From assembly GCA_934169415.1 (NCBI GenBank), contig CAKPNP010000004.1:1-49966 (forward strand): a stretch of DNA of 49,966 nt, in the 5' to 3' direction. The DNA comes from an uncultured Bacilli bacterium. GTDB taxonomy: Bacteria > Bacillota_I > Bacilli_A > RF39 > UBA660. The notes beneath the pieces are model-generated. The model had not been told where the DNA came from and searched no databases. It saw only the letters and a list, made by a program, of their open reading frames with translations. A program made the translations under genes and the position numbers. Below are positions 43,614-49,966 of this stretch, piece after piece (position 1 is the first letter of the stretch; every line of letters begins with the position of its first letter).

Positions 43614-44831
43614 ATGGAACCTTTAGCAGTTAGTTTAAGGCCTAAATCTTTAAAAGATGTAATAGGTCAACAACATTTAATTGGAAAAGATAAAGTATTA
43701 TCAAATTTAGTAAAAAATAAAAGATTATTTTCTATGATATTATATGGTAAACCAGGTATTGGTAAAACTAGTATAGCCTATGCTTTAATTAATGATTTAA
43801 AGCAAAAATACGTAATGCTTAATGCCACTATAAATAATAAACAAGACTTTGATAATTGTATATATGAAGCAAAAGAAAATAACGGAATAATAGTAATTAT
43901 GGATGAAATTCATAGATTAAATAAAGATAAACAAGATTTATTATTACCATATCTAGAAAATGGTCTTATTACACTAATTGGTCTTACTACATCTAATCCA
44001 TATCATAAACTTAATCCTGCAATAAGGAGCAGATGTCAAATATTTGAACTTAAAGAATTAACTTTAGATGATATTAAAAAAGCTTTAAAAAAAGCTTGTA
44101 AATCAGAATATTTAAAAGATATAGAAATAGATAATGAAAGCATTGAATTAATTGCAACATTGTCAAGTGGTGATTTAAGAAGTGCTTATAATTTACTTGA
44201 AATATCATATTACTCTTCACCAAATAAAACTGTAAGTGTTGCTGGAATAAAAAAAATTAATTCAAAACCAGTTTTCTTTCATGATAAAAATGAAGATGGT
44301 CATTATGATGTGCTATCAGCATTTCAAAAATCAATAAGAGGAAGTGATGTTAATGCGTCTTTACACTATCTAGCACGTCTTATTGAAGCAGAAGATTTAG
44401 ATAGTATATACAGAAGAATGACTGTGATAGCTTATGAAGATATAGGTCTTGCAAATCCTTCTATGGGACCTAAAGTAGACGCAGCAATTAACGCCTGTGA
44501 AAGATTAGGACTACCTGAGGGTAGGATTCCTCTTTCAGTAGTAGTAACTGAACTTGCTTTATCCCCTAAATCTAATAGTGCACATATGGCACTGGATTAT
44601 GCATTAATGGATATAGAAAAAGGAAACACAGGTAATGTACCAAATCATATTAAAACTAATTCAAAAGATTATCTATATCCTCATAATTATCCAAATGGAA
44701 TTGTAAAACAACAGTATCTACCGGATAATTTAAAAAATAGAAAATATTATATACCAAAAACAACTAGCAAATATGAACAATCTTTAAAAAATGTATATGA
44801 TAAAATAAATGAATTTAATAAAAACAGCTAA
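43614..44831 (+). CDS. rarA: Replication-associated recombination protein RarA/MgsA
   Basis: 405 residues from ATG 43614 (RBS GGTGAT); TTG 43599 is rejected. AAA+ ATPase with R-P-K-S-L-K-D-V-I-G-Q-Q-H, Walker A G-K-P-G-I-G-K-T, Walker B V-I-M-D-E-I-H-R, and sensor/Arg-finger region R-S-R-C-Q-I-F. The C-terminal tetramerisation part includes R-G-S-D-V-N-A-S-L-H-Y and A-Y-E-D-I-G-L-A. RarA acts at stalled replication forks. Head-to-head with xerD. Confidence 0.95.
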   Translation: MEPLAVSLRPKSLKDVIGQQHLIGKDKVLSNLVKNKRLFSMILYGKPGIGKTSIAYALINDLKQKYVMLNATINNKQDFDNCIYEAKENNGIIVIMDEIHRLNKDKQDLLLPYLENGLITLIGLTTSNPYHKLNPAIRSRCQIFELKELTLDDIKKALKKACKSEYLKDIEIDNESIELIATLSSGDLRSAYNLLEISYYSSPNKTVSVAGIKKINSKPVFFHDKNEDGHYDVLSAFQKSIRGSDVNASLHYLARLIEAEDLDSIYRRMTVIAYEDIGLANPSMGPKVDAAINACERLGLPEGRIPLSVVVTELALSPKSNSAHMALDYALMDIEKGNTGNVPNHIKTNSKDYLYPHNYPNGIVKQQYLPDNLKNRKYYIPKTTSKYEQSLKNVYDKINEFNKNS

Positions 44832-44844
44832 TGCTGTTTTTAAT
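44820..44844. terminator. Bidirectional terminator
   Basis: A 9-bp stem AAAAACAGC / GCTGTTTTT (44820-44828 with 44833-44841), 4-base loop. It overlaps the rarA stop and the 3' end of the convergent regulator gene. Confidence 0.8.
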
Positions 44845-45607
44845 TTGATACTTTTCTAGATTGTATTTCTGCTATTTTTTCAAATACTAAAGAAGCATTT
44901 TCTTCAGTAATTTGAGTAAGTCCAAGTTCTTTTAATGCTTGAACTTTAATTGTATTTAATTCCATTGTTCTACTTAATTTTTCTTCTACTTTATGTTCTA
45001 TTTGTTCTACAAATTTTTCATGAGCTGCAGCTATTCTAGTTTTAGAAGTTCCTCCCCCATTATATAATGAAAATGCTGAATACAATATACTTTCAAGTAA
45101 AAATTGTTCATCTTCATTAAATACAAATTCCATAGGTTCAGTGAATCCTGTAGCTTTAGAAACATAACCTAAAACATACTTAAGTTCTTTTGATGTATCA
45201 AGTGATTGAATAAAATGGTATAAATATAACATAGAATTATACCCTTCTTCATCTGATTCATCTTCTAACTTTTCTTTAACTATATCAACTATATCTTGAA
45301 ATAATTTTTTTTGTTTTTTACCTAATCCATCTAGAGAAACACTAGAAAAATCATTTGTAGAAGTTACAAATTTTAACCTATTGTCAACTTCATAAATATA
45401 ATCAGTATTAACTTTAATTTTATCAATATCTTCTACTGTTTTAATTCCTAATAAATTTAATAATAAAACTTTTTTATCCTTTGGCCATTTATTTATGGAA
45501 TCAAGTTCTAAGTAATTGTAAATCATTTGCCTAGAAACTCCTAAAAATTTTGCTAGTTTTACTTTTGATATACCTAATTCGTGTAATATTTCATTTAATT
45601 TATCCAT
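44840..45607 (-). CDS. HTH-domain regulator with alpha-helical C-terminal domain
   Basis: 255 residues from ATG 45607 (RBS GGAGGT); upstream in-frame starts precede the RBS. An N-terminal helix-turn-helix is clear: I-S-K-V-K-L-A-K-F-L-G-V-S-R-Q-M-I-Y-N-Y (about residues 13-32), like XRE/Cro types. The rest is helical and acidic, with no known ligand domain. An imperfect palindrome overlaps its own -35 box, suggesting autorepression. Confidence 0.7.
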   Translation of the reverse strand: MDKLNEILHELGISKVKLAKFLGVSRQMIYNYLELDSINKWPKDKKVLLLNLLGIKTVEDIDKIKVNTDYIYEVDNRLKFVTSTNDFSSVSLDGLGKKQKKLFQDIVDIVKEKLEDESDEEGYNSMLYLYHFIQSLDTSKELKYVLGYVSKATGFTEPMEFVFNEDEQFLLESILYSAFSLYNGGGTSKTRIAAAHEKFVEQIEHKVEEKLSRTMELNTIKVQALKELGLTQITEENASLVFEKIAEIQSRKVSN

Positions 45608-45626
45608 TACAATTACCTCCATTAAC

Positions 45627-45655
45627 ATTTTATCACAAACTTGTCAATTGTCAAG
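45627..45655 (-). promoter_or_regulatory. Promoter with overlapping operator-like palindrome
   Basis: Minus strand: TTGACA (45654-45649), 16-base spacer, TAAAAT (45632-45627) with TG at the extended -10. The 16-base imperfect palindrome CTTGNNAATTNNCAAG covers 45640-45655, including the -35, as an autoregulatory operator would. Confidence 0.6.
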
Positions 45656-45674
45656 GTGTAAAGTAAAAGTTAAA

Positions 45675-46778
45675 TTATAAATACCATAACTTCTTACCAT
45701 CTTTTAAAACTTCGTCAATTATACCCCCACCAAGACATTCTTCATCCTTATAAAATACGCAGGCTTGTCCTTTAGTTACAGCTTTAACTTTATTTTTAAA
45801 TTTAACTAATGCTTTATTTCCATCAAGTCTTTCAATACTAACTTCACAATCCTTTTGTCTATATCTAAATTTTGCAGTGCATTCTGTATATATATTATCG
45901 CTTATCCAGTTTATATCCGTTACAATACATGAAGTAGAATATAAATATTCATTATCTTCACCTAATGCCACATATAAGATATTCTTATCTAAATTTTTAC
46001 CAACTACAAACATTCTATTTTCATATCCACCTATATTTAATCCTCTTCTTTGTCCGATTGTATAATACATTAATCCTATATGTGTGCCAACTTTTTCCAT
46101 TGAATCAATATTAACTATATCACCTGGAATATTAGGTAAATAGTTTTCCAAGAATTTAGTTATATTTCTTTCACCAATAAAGCATATTCCAGTAGAATCT
46201 TTTTTCTCTGCTGTAATAAGATCATATTCTTTGGCAATTTCTCTTACCTCAGATTTATTTAAATCACCAACTGGGAACAATGTTTTATTTAAAACTTCTT
46301 TGGGAACTTGTGATAAAAAGTAGGTTTGATCTTTATTATCATCAATTCCTCGCATAAATACTCCATTTTTCATTCTAGCATAGTGACCTGTTGCAATATA
46401 ATCAGCTCCCATTTTTAAAGCTTCTTTATAGAACATATCAAACTTTATATATTTATTACACATTATATCAGGATTAGGAGTTCTTCCTTTTTTTAACTCA
46501 TCTAAAAAATATGTAAATACATAGTCCCAATATTCTTTTACAAAATCAATTCTATGTAATGGTATATTTAACTTTTCACATACCTTAACTGCATCATTAT
46601 AATCTTGTTCTTGTGGACATATATCATTATTTAAAGTAGGATTCCCTAGTATATCACCATTTACTGATGAATCCCAGTTTCTCATAAATAAACCTACTAC
46701 ATCATATCCTTGTTTTTTTAGCAAAATAGCAGCTACAGAAGAATCTACTCCACCACTAATTCCAAGTACAACTTTCAT
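45675..46778 (-). CDS. mnmA: tRNA-specific 2-thiouridylase MnmA
   Basis: 367 residues. It makes 2-thiouridine at the wobble position of Lys, Glu and Gln tRNAs. The PP-loop S-G-G-V-D-S-S-V-A is at the N-terminus; C107 (D-I-M-C-N) and C199 (G-I-C-F-I-G) are the catalytic pair; G-H-Y-A-R, D-Q-T-Y-F-L and G-Q-R-R-G-L are family motifs. It needs a desulfurase partner; sufS in this window is one candidate. Confidence 0.95.
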   Translation of the reverse strand: MKVVLGISGGVDSSVAAILLKKQGYDVVGLFMRNWDSSVNGDILGNPTLNNDICPQEQDYNDAVKVCEKLNIPLHRIDFVKEYWDYVFTYFLDELKKGRTPNPDIMCNKYIKFDMFYKEALKMGADYIATGHYARMKNGVFMRGIDDNKDQTYFLSQVPKEVLNKTLFPVGDLNKSEVREIAKEYDLITAEKKDSTGICFIGERNITKFLENYLPNIPGDIVNIDSMEKVGTHIGLMYYTIGQRRGLNIGGYENRMFVVGKNLDKNILYVALGEDNEYLYSTSCIVTDINWISDNIYTECTAKFRYRQKDCEVSIERLDGNKALVKFKNKVKAVTKGQACVFYKDEECLGGGIIDEVLKDGKKLWYL

Positions 46779-46804
46779 AACATCACCTATTTAATTATAT
46801 CACA

Positions 46805-47443
46805 TTATCTAATAAATTTAATAAAATATTTAAGAATACTAGGTAGTGCTAAAGAAGAATATAAGCTTACTATTAGGTCAAATCCTAATGAGATTATAAG
46901 TATGATTAAATATTTATTTATAAGTAGTTTAAAATCTACTGTTTTTCTTTTAAAAACGGAATATATCATTTTAATAGAAAAAGAAATTGAATACATAGTT
47001 AAAATCATGCAAATAAAAAGTCCTATAATTTCTGCCGGAAAAGAATATAATAACGCAAATATAAAACCTTTTAATTTAAAACTTGCAAATATACTTCCTA
47101 TGGTAAAACCTAATATAAAACATTTAGAAAAATACATTATTATAATTATTGGAAGACCAATTATAGAAATACCAAGTACCCATATTATTAATGTATTTAA
47201 TATATCAGTAATAAAATTATTTTTAAATGATACAAAATAGTTTAAATTATTATTTTCAACATTAGTTAGGAAAGTGTTTAAATGTTCCGTAACAAGTATT
47301 TTATCACTATTATTTAATATAGTAGCAAAAATAGAGCCAGATATGATACCTACTATTAATAATATTGTTAAAAATAGAAATAAATTCTTGTCCAATTTTA
47401 TTTTGTTTTTTGCTTTAAGTATTATTTTTTTCAATTCAATCAC
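46805..47443 (-). CDS. spoIIM: SpoIIM-like membrane protein
   Basis: 212 residues. About five membrane helices in the SpoIIM pattern: a first helix (I-V-G-I-I-S-G-S-I-F), an extracytoplasmic loop, then a helix run with G-F-T-I-G-S-I-F and L-L-Y-S-F-P-A-E-I-I-G. SpoIIM works with SpoIID/SpoIIP in engulfment during sporulation; related proteins exist outside sporulators. It may indicate a sporulating organism, but it is the only clear spore-stage marker besides the PASTA-type PBP. Confidence 0.75.
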   Translation of the reverse strand: MIELKKIILKAKNKIKLDKNLFLFLTILLIVGIISGSIFATILNNSDKILVTEHLNTFLTNVENNNLNYFVSFKNNFITDILNTLIIWVLGISIIGLPIIIIMYFSKCFILGFTIGSIFASFKLKGFIFALLYSFPAEIIGLFICMILTMYSISFSIKMIYSVFKRKTVDFKLLINKYLIILIISLGFDLIVSLYSSLALPSILKYFIKFIR

Positions 47444-47521
47444 CTATTTAAATTTATTTAATTGTATAAAAAAATATTCCATAAAATATTAAAATATATT
47501 ATAATTATGTAGAGGTGTTTT

Positions 47522-47611
47522 ATGAAAAACGAAAAAATAGCAAAAGTAATAGCTATAATTATGCTTATTATAATGGTTTTAGGTACAGTTTTAAGCTTTA
47601 TTTTAATATAA
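47522..47611 (+). CDS. 29-residue membrane miniprotein, Prli42/DUF4044-like
   Basis: ATG 47522, RBS AGAGGTG (47511-47517), -10 TATAAT (47500-47505), terminator directly after the stop. A short basic N-terminus (K-N-E-K-I-A-K) leads into a single membrane helix with I-M-L-I-I-M-V-L-G-T-V-L. Length, charge and the M-V-L-G-T-x-L pattern resemble Prli42, the ~31-residue stressosome-linked peptide of Listeria and other Firmicutes, and DUF4044 peptides. A one-helix peptide is easy to match by chance, so the family call is tentative; the gene itself looks real. Confidence 0.55.
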   Translation: MKNEKIAKVIAIIMLIIMVLGTVLSFILI

Positions 47612-47645
47612 AAATACCCATACAGTTGTATGAGTATTTTTTTTA
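47611..47645. terminator. Bidirectional terminator shared by miniprotein gene and ncRNA
   Basis: AAAATACCCATACA pairs with TGTATGAGTATTTT (14 bp, one mismatch). T-runs lie on both strands, so it can end the plus-strand miniprotein transcript and the minus-strand RNA. Confidence 0.8.
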
Positions 47646-48224
47646 ATATGATTAGGCTATAATATAGTTAACTTTGTGTCATTAGGTCAAGTAGGATTTC
47701 CCTAGATTTTACTTCCCGTTACCAGGTTAGCCGTTCCCGTTTAAAAATCTAATGCAAAAGCATGACTTGATTGCCACTTAGTACACACTGCAATCCCATA
47801 TTATCACTCTAGGAAATTTCTTCACCAATAATAATTACTATTAATTCTTTTTTGCAAATAATGTTTCAAAACGCGATACTAAATTATTTATAGCTATCAA
47901 ATAATATTGTTTAACATCTATCCCCATCATTCACTCAAGACAAGCTACTCTATTCATAACTTTCGCCACGAAATAGGTTTAATCCTAAGTCATAAGTAGT
48001 CCATCAACGCACTTGTGTATAGGCTACTTACAAGTTTAGGTCTCCAAAATACCTGGGTCAGAATCGTATGCCATTACGGTTGCCCAAATATCTATACCTT
48101 CCAGCATCCACCCCAAACTGGGCGTATGAAGCAAACACCAGAAGTTTCACAGATGTGCTCTTTAATGATTTTTTAGTCCCATCCTCATAGTAACTTATTG
48201 ACTAGAATAATGTGCCATCACGGT
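47612..48224 (-). ncRNA. Candidate ~600-nt structured noncoding RNA
   Basis: About 600 bases without a meaningful ORF on either strand, richer in G+C than all flanking DNA, with its own strong promoter (48229-48258, minus) and a terminator at 47611-47645. Visible minus-strand helices include 48024-48030 with 47993-47999 (7 bp), 47790-47795 with 47769-47774 (6 bp), 48119-48122 with 48112-48115, and a long-range helix 47808-47816 with 47697-47706 (9 bp, one bulge). The 12-base 5' end (ACCGTGATGGCA) recurs with one change at 48080-48069. RNase P RNA and tmRNA hallmarks are absent. Size fits large ornate RNAs such as ROOL or OLE, but I cannot confirm a class. Confidence 0.65.
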
Positions 48225-48228
48225 AAAT

Positions 48229-48258
48229 AATATAACATATTTTAAGTAATTATGTCAA
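48229..48258 (-). promoter_or_regulatory. Strong promoter for the ncRNA
   Basis: Minus strand: consensus TTGACA (48258-48253), 18-base spacer, TATATT (48234-48229). Predicted start is about 48224-48221. Confidence 0.8.
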
Positions 48259-48265
48259 ATTTCTG

Positions 48266-48294
48266 TTTACTATGATATATATTTTTGATAAAAT
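48266..48294 (+). promoter_or_regulatory. Promoter for the TagO/WecA-like gene
   Basis: TTTACT (48266-48271), 17-base spacer, TAAAAT (48289-48294) with TG at the extended -10. It lies inside the longest frame and shows the true start is ATG 48311. It is back to back with the ncRNA promoter. Confidence 0.7.
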
Positions 48295-48310
48295 TAATAT
48301 TGGTGATAGT

Positions 48311-49366
48311 ATGAATAAGATAATAATAAATTCATTATTAATAACATTTTCTTGTTTTTTAATAACTACAATTTTAGTTCCTATAGTAAAAAAAATAGCG
48401 TATCATGTAAATGCACTTGATATACCTAATGAAAGAAAGGTTCATAAAACACCAATTCCTAGATTAGGTGGTCTTGCTATATATATTGGTTTTATATTTG
48501 GATACTTATTTTTTATAAAACAAACACATACAACTAATGCAATTGTAATTGGAAGTTTTGTACTACTTTTAACTGGTATAATAGACGATATAAAACCTGT
48601 TAAAGCAAAATATAAATTAATAGGACAAATTATAGCATGTTTAATTGTTATATTTTATGGTAATATATCTTTAAATGAAATAAGTGCATTTGGTATATAT
48701 ATAAATTTTAAATTTTTTAAATATGTTTTTACTTTAATTTTAATGCTAGCATGTATTAACTGTATGAATTTAATAGATGGTCTTGACGGGTTAGCTTCTG
48801 GAATTAGTATTATATTTTATTTAATCGTTGGTATAATAATAATTTTTATAGGTTCTAATCAATTAGATTATAAATTATGTTTTATTATGTTGGGTTCTTG
48901 TTTAGGATTTTTAGTTTATAACTTTAACCCAGCTAAAATATTTATGGGAGACTCTGGAAGTATGTTTTTAGGATACATGGTATCAATAATGGCACTTTTA
49001 GGTTTTAAAAATGTTACTTTAACATCATTTTTTATACCATTTATGATAATAGCCATACCATTCTTAGATACATTCTTTGCAATATTAAGACGTTACTTTA
49101 AGGGAGAAGATATAACTAAACCTGATAAATTTCATATACATCATCAACTTTTAAATATGAATTTTTCTCATAAAACAACTGTTATTATAATTTGGGTTAT
49201 AGATTTATTATTTGCTGTTGCAACACTCGTTTATATTTTAGTTGATAATTTATTAGGATATTTATTATATGGTATATTACTTGTTTTAGTATTTATATTT
49301 ATACTTAAAACAAATGTAGTTTTCGATAAAGAGAAAAAATTTAGCATATTTAAAAAGAGACATTAG
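48311..49366 (+). CDS. tagO: Undecaprenyl-phosphate GlcNAc-1-phosphate transferase (TagO/WecA-like)
   Basis: 351 residues from ATG 48311 (RBS GGTGAT at 48302-48307); ATG 48272 lies upstream of the -10 box. About ten membrane helices. Motifs: P-R-L-G-G-L-A-I-Y, G-I-I-D-D-I-K-P, M-N-L-I-D-G-L-D-G-L-A, M-G-D-S-G-S-M-F-L-G, and H-I-H-H-Q-L, which marks the WecA/TagO group that uses UDP-GlcNAc, in contrast to MraY's P-I-H-H. It starts teichoic acid or other surface glycan synthesis on the lipid carrier. No glycosyltransferases follow here. Confidence 0.9.
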   Translation: MNKIIINSLLITFSCFLITTILVPIVKKIAYHVNALDIPNERKVHKTPIPRLGGLAIYIGFIFGYLFFIKQTHTTNAIVIGSFVLLLTGIIDDIKPVKAKYKLIGQIIACLIVIFYGNISLNEISAFGIYINFKFFKYVFTLILMLACINCMNLIDGLDGLASGISIIFYLIVGIIIIFIGSNQLDYKLCFIMLGSCLGFLVYNFNPAKIFMGDSGSMFLGYMVSIMALLGFKNVTLTSFFIPFMIIAIPFLDTFFAILRRYFKGEDITKPDKFHIHHQLLNMNFSHKTTVIIIWVIDLLFAVATLVYILVDNLLGYLLYGILLVLVFIFILKTNVVFDKEKKFSIFKKRH

Positions 49367-49377
49367 TCTCTTTTTAA
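49352..49377. terminator. Bidirectional terminator overlapping tagO stop
   Basis: A 10-bp stem AAAAAGAGAC / GTCTCTTTTT (49352-49361 with 49366-49375), 4-base loop. The convergent ORF ends inside it. Confidence 0.85.
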
Positions 49378-49614
49378 TAAACCTATAATTAGATCTATAA
49401 CTTCTTTTTTCATTACATCATAATCTAGGCTTTCATGCTTATGATAAACTACTTCATGACAGAAATTATCTACAATACCTATTGATATATGTATTTTTTC
49501 TAAAGGATTATTAATAATAAATCCTTCTTTTTTTAATATTTCAGATATTTTATTTGTTAGAATCATTTCGTTATCATTAAATATTTCTTTAACTTCTTCC
49601 ATCGTATAACTCAT
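49363..49614 (-). pseudogene. TetR-like C-terminal domain fragment (83 codons)
   Basis: The product carries I-H-I-S-I-G-I-V-D-N-F-C-H-E-V-V-Y and H-E-S-L-D-Y-D-V-M, which reads like the effector-binding end of a TetR-family regulator. The ~60-residue DNA-binding helix-turn-helix that should precede it is absent, and no Shine-Dalgarno precedes ATG 49614 or ATG 49602. It overlaps the upstream 55-codon ORF by 26 bases in another frame. I read it as a truncated relic or a single-domain protein translated by coupling. The TetR match is by pattern only. Confidence 0.4.
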
Positions 49615-49756
49615 AACTATTAAGTTCTGATATTTCTAGGTTAGCAGATAATACAACGCTATTAGGAATATTATTTCCGTCTATAAAATCCACTAATATT
49701 GGAGCTATATTACTTTTAATATAACTCATTAATAATTCTCTTTTTGAATCGTTCAT
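49589..49756 (-). CDS. Small 55-residue protein
   Basis: ATG 49756 overlaps the stop of the upstream 50-residue ORF by one base (TAATG), implying coupled translation; AGGAGG lies 12 bases upstream. The product is mixed and soluble, with M-S-Y-I-K-S-N-I-A-P-I-L-V-D-F and S-V-V-L-S-A-N-L. Not recognised. Confidence 0.4.
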   Translation of the reverse strand: MNDSKRELLMSYIKSNIAPILVDFIDGNNIPNSVVLSANLEISELNSYELYDGRS

Positions 49757-49908
49757 TATACTCTTCTACCTCCTTTTGACATTTCAGCAAGTTTTGCTTC
49801 TGCAAGTCTTTCCAATTTGCTTTCATCGCCATGTGTCCATAGTGAATCAAAAATTGCTCCAAATTCTGCTCCTAATCCTGCAACAAAACCTCTTACTTTT
49901 TCATCCAT
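49756..49908 (-). CDS. Small 50-residue Ala/Gly-rich protein
   Basis: ATG 49908 with RBS AGAGAGG. The product starts M-D-E-K-V-R-G-F-V-A-G-L-G-A and contains F-D-S-L-W-T-H-G-D-E, ending basic (G-G-R-R-V). It has more Gly, Ala and Arg than other genes here, which suggests a different origin such as a plasmid, phage or integrated element. Not recognised. Beyond 49908 lie only a T-rich stretch and a 12-base palindrome (49951-49962). Confidence 0.45.
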   Translation of the reverse strand: MDEKVRGFVAGLGAEFGAIFDSLWTHGDESKLERLAEAKLAEMSKGGRRV

Positions 49909-49966
49909 TTATTTTCCTCTCTTTCTATCAAAAAAGAGGAGACAAAGCACTAGTTTAAACTAATAC

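Noticed and set aside
46902..47240. 112-codon plus-strand ORF
   Set aside because: Antisense shadow of the SpoIIM-like gene; no RBS or sensible protein features.
47612..48224. RNase P RNA or tmRNA
   Set aside because: The conserved GAGGAAAGTCC and ACAGAA segments of RNase P are missing in their proper context, and no tmRNA tag frame or tRNA-like ends are seen.
49776..49958. 60-codon plus-strand ORF at the window end
   Set aside because: Shadow of the minus-strand 50-residue gene, Leu/Gln-rich low-complexity product.
1..49966. Mollicutes genetic code 4 (TGA = Trp)
   Set aside because: TGA ends several genes at the expected place (fsc-like unit 20241-20243, 11571-11573) and no conserved domain has an in-frame TGA.

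Overview
The window is chromosomal DNA from a very AT-rich, low-GC Gram-positive bacterium. The gene set includes mutL, smc, a PASTA-type penicillin-binding protein, mraY, an ftsW/rodA homologue, rimM-trmD, mnmA, sufCDS-like genes, a SpoIIM-like protein, a tagO-like enzyme and consensus SigA promoters. This fits an uncultured Bacilli lineage close to the Mollicutes (gut RF39/ML615J-28/Erysipelotrichia-like). TGA works as a stop (for example 20241-20243 and 11571-11573) and Trp is TGG, so the genetic code is 11, not the Mollicutes code 4. No rRNA, tRNA or CRISPR array was found.

Layout. 1-2113: the 3' part of a protein with acidic 13-residue repeats and a VWA-like domain, then a HExxH metallopeptidase-like protein. 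2235-6798: fhs, mutL and an HtrA-type membrane protease. 6877-9029: an operator-like site, a promoter and a leader with two mutually exclusive RNA pairings, ahead of two tandem paralogues of unknown function. 9087-10209: a DnaQ-like exonuclease and, convergent to it, two phage holin-module relics. 10372-16952: a tight operon (tcdA, a Rossmann-like protein, a prepilin-Ig protein, an unusually short smc, a CAP-domain protein, an unknown). 16966-18186: a P-loop kinase, a small membrane protein and a gene relic. 18330-22308: the murein synthesis unit pbp-mraY-ftsW. 22356-25496: a degenerate HD-GYP protein divergent from an Hpt-REC protein, then a DUF2974-type hydrolase. 25598-30812: rRNA/tRNA modification genes (TrmH family, rimM, trmD), a pseudopilin, an ABC-F protein and an RluA-type pseudouridine synthase.

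30813-33377 is the most accessory-looking stretch. It has a 27-bp direct repeat on both sides of a membrane protein that joins a cytoplasmic ASCH domain to an RsgI-like ectodomain, plus a decayed transposase fragment and a possible small RNA. 33378-36787: a reduced SUF iron-sulfur locus (sufC, a short SufD-like gene, sufS) followed by an RpiB-like isomerase. 37414-40383: a two-component system and holA. 40501-44831: an Asn-rich miniprotein, a ZIP transporter, a BtaA/DUF3419-like protein, a XerD-like recombinase and rarA. 44840-47443: an HTH regulator, mnmA and a SpoIIM-like protein. 47522-48310: a 29-residue Prli42/DUF4044-like membrane peptide and, on the opposite strand, a candidate ~600-nt structured noncoding RNA with its own strong promoter. 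48311-49908: a TagO/WecA-like enzyme and three small minus-strand ORFs.

The strongest candidates for something undescribed are the ~600-nt RNA at 47612-48224, the ASCH-RsgI fusion and its repeat-flanked locus, and the leader-controlled paralogue pair at 6901-9029. All family assignments come from reading motifs by eye; no database search was run.
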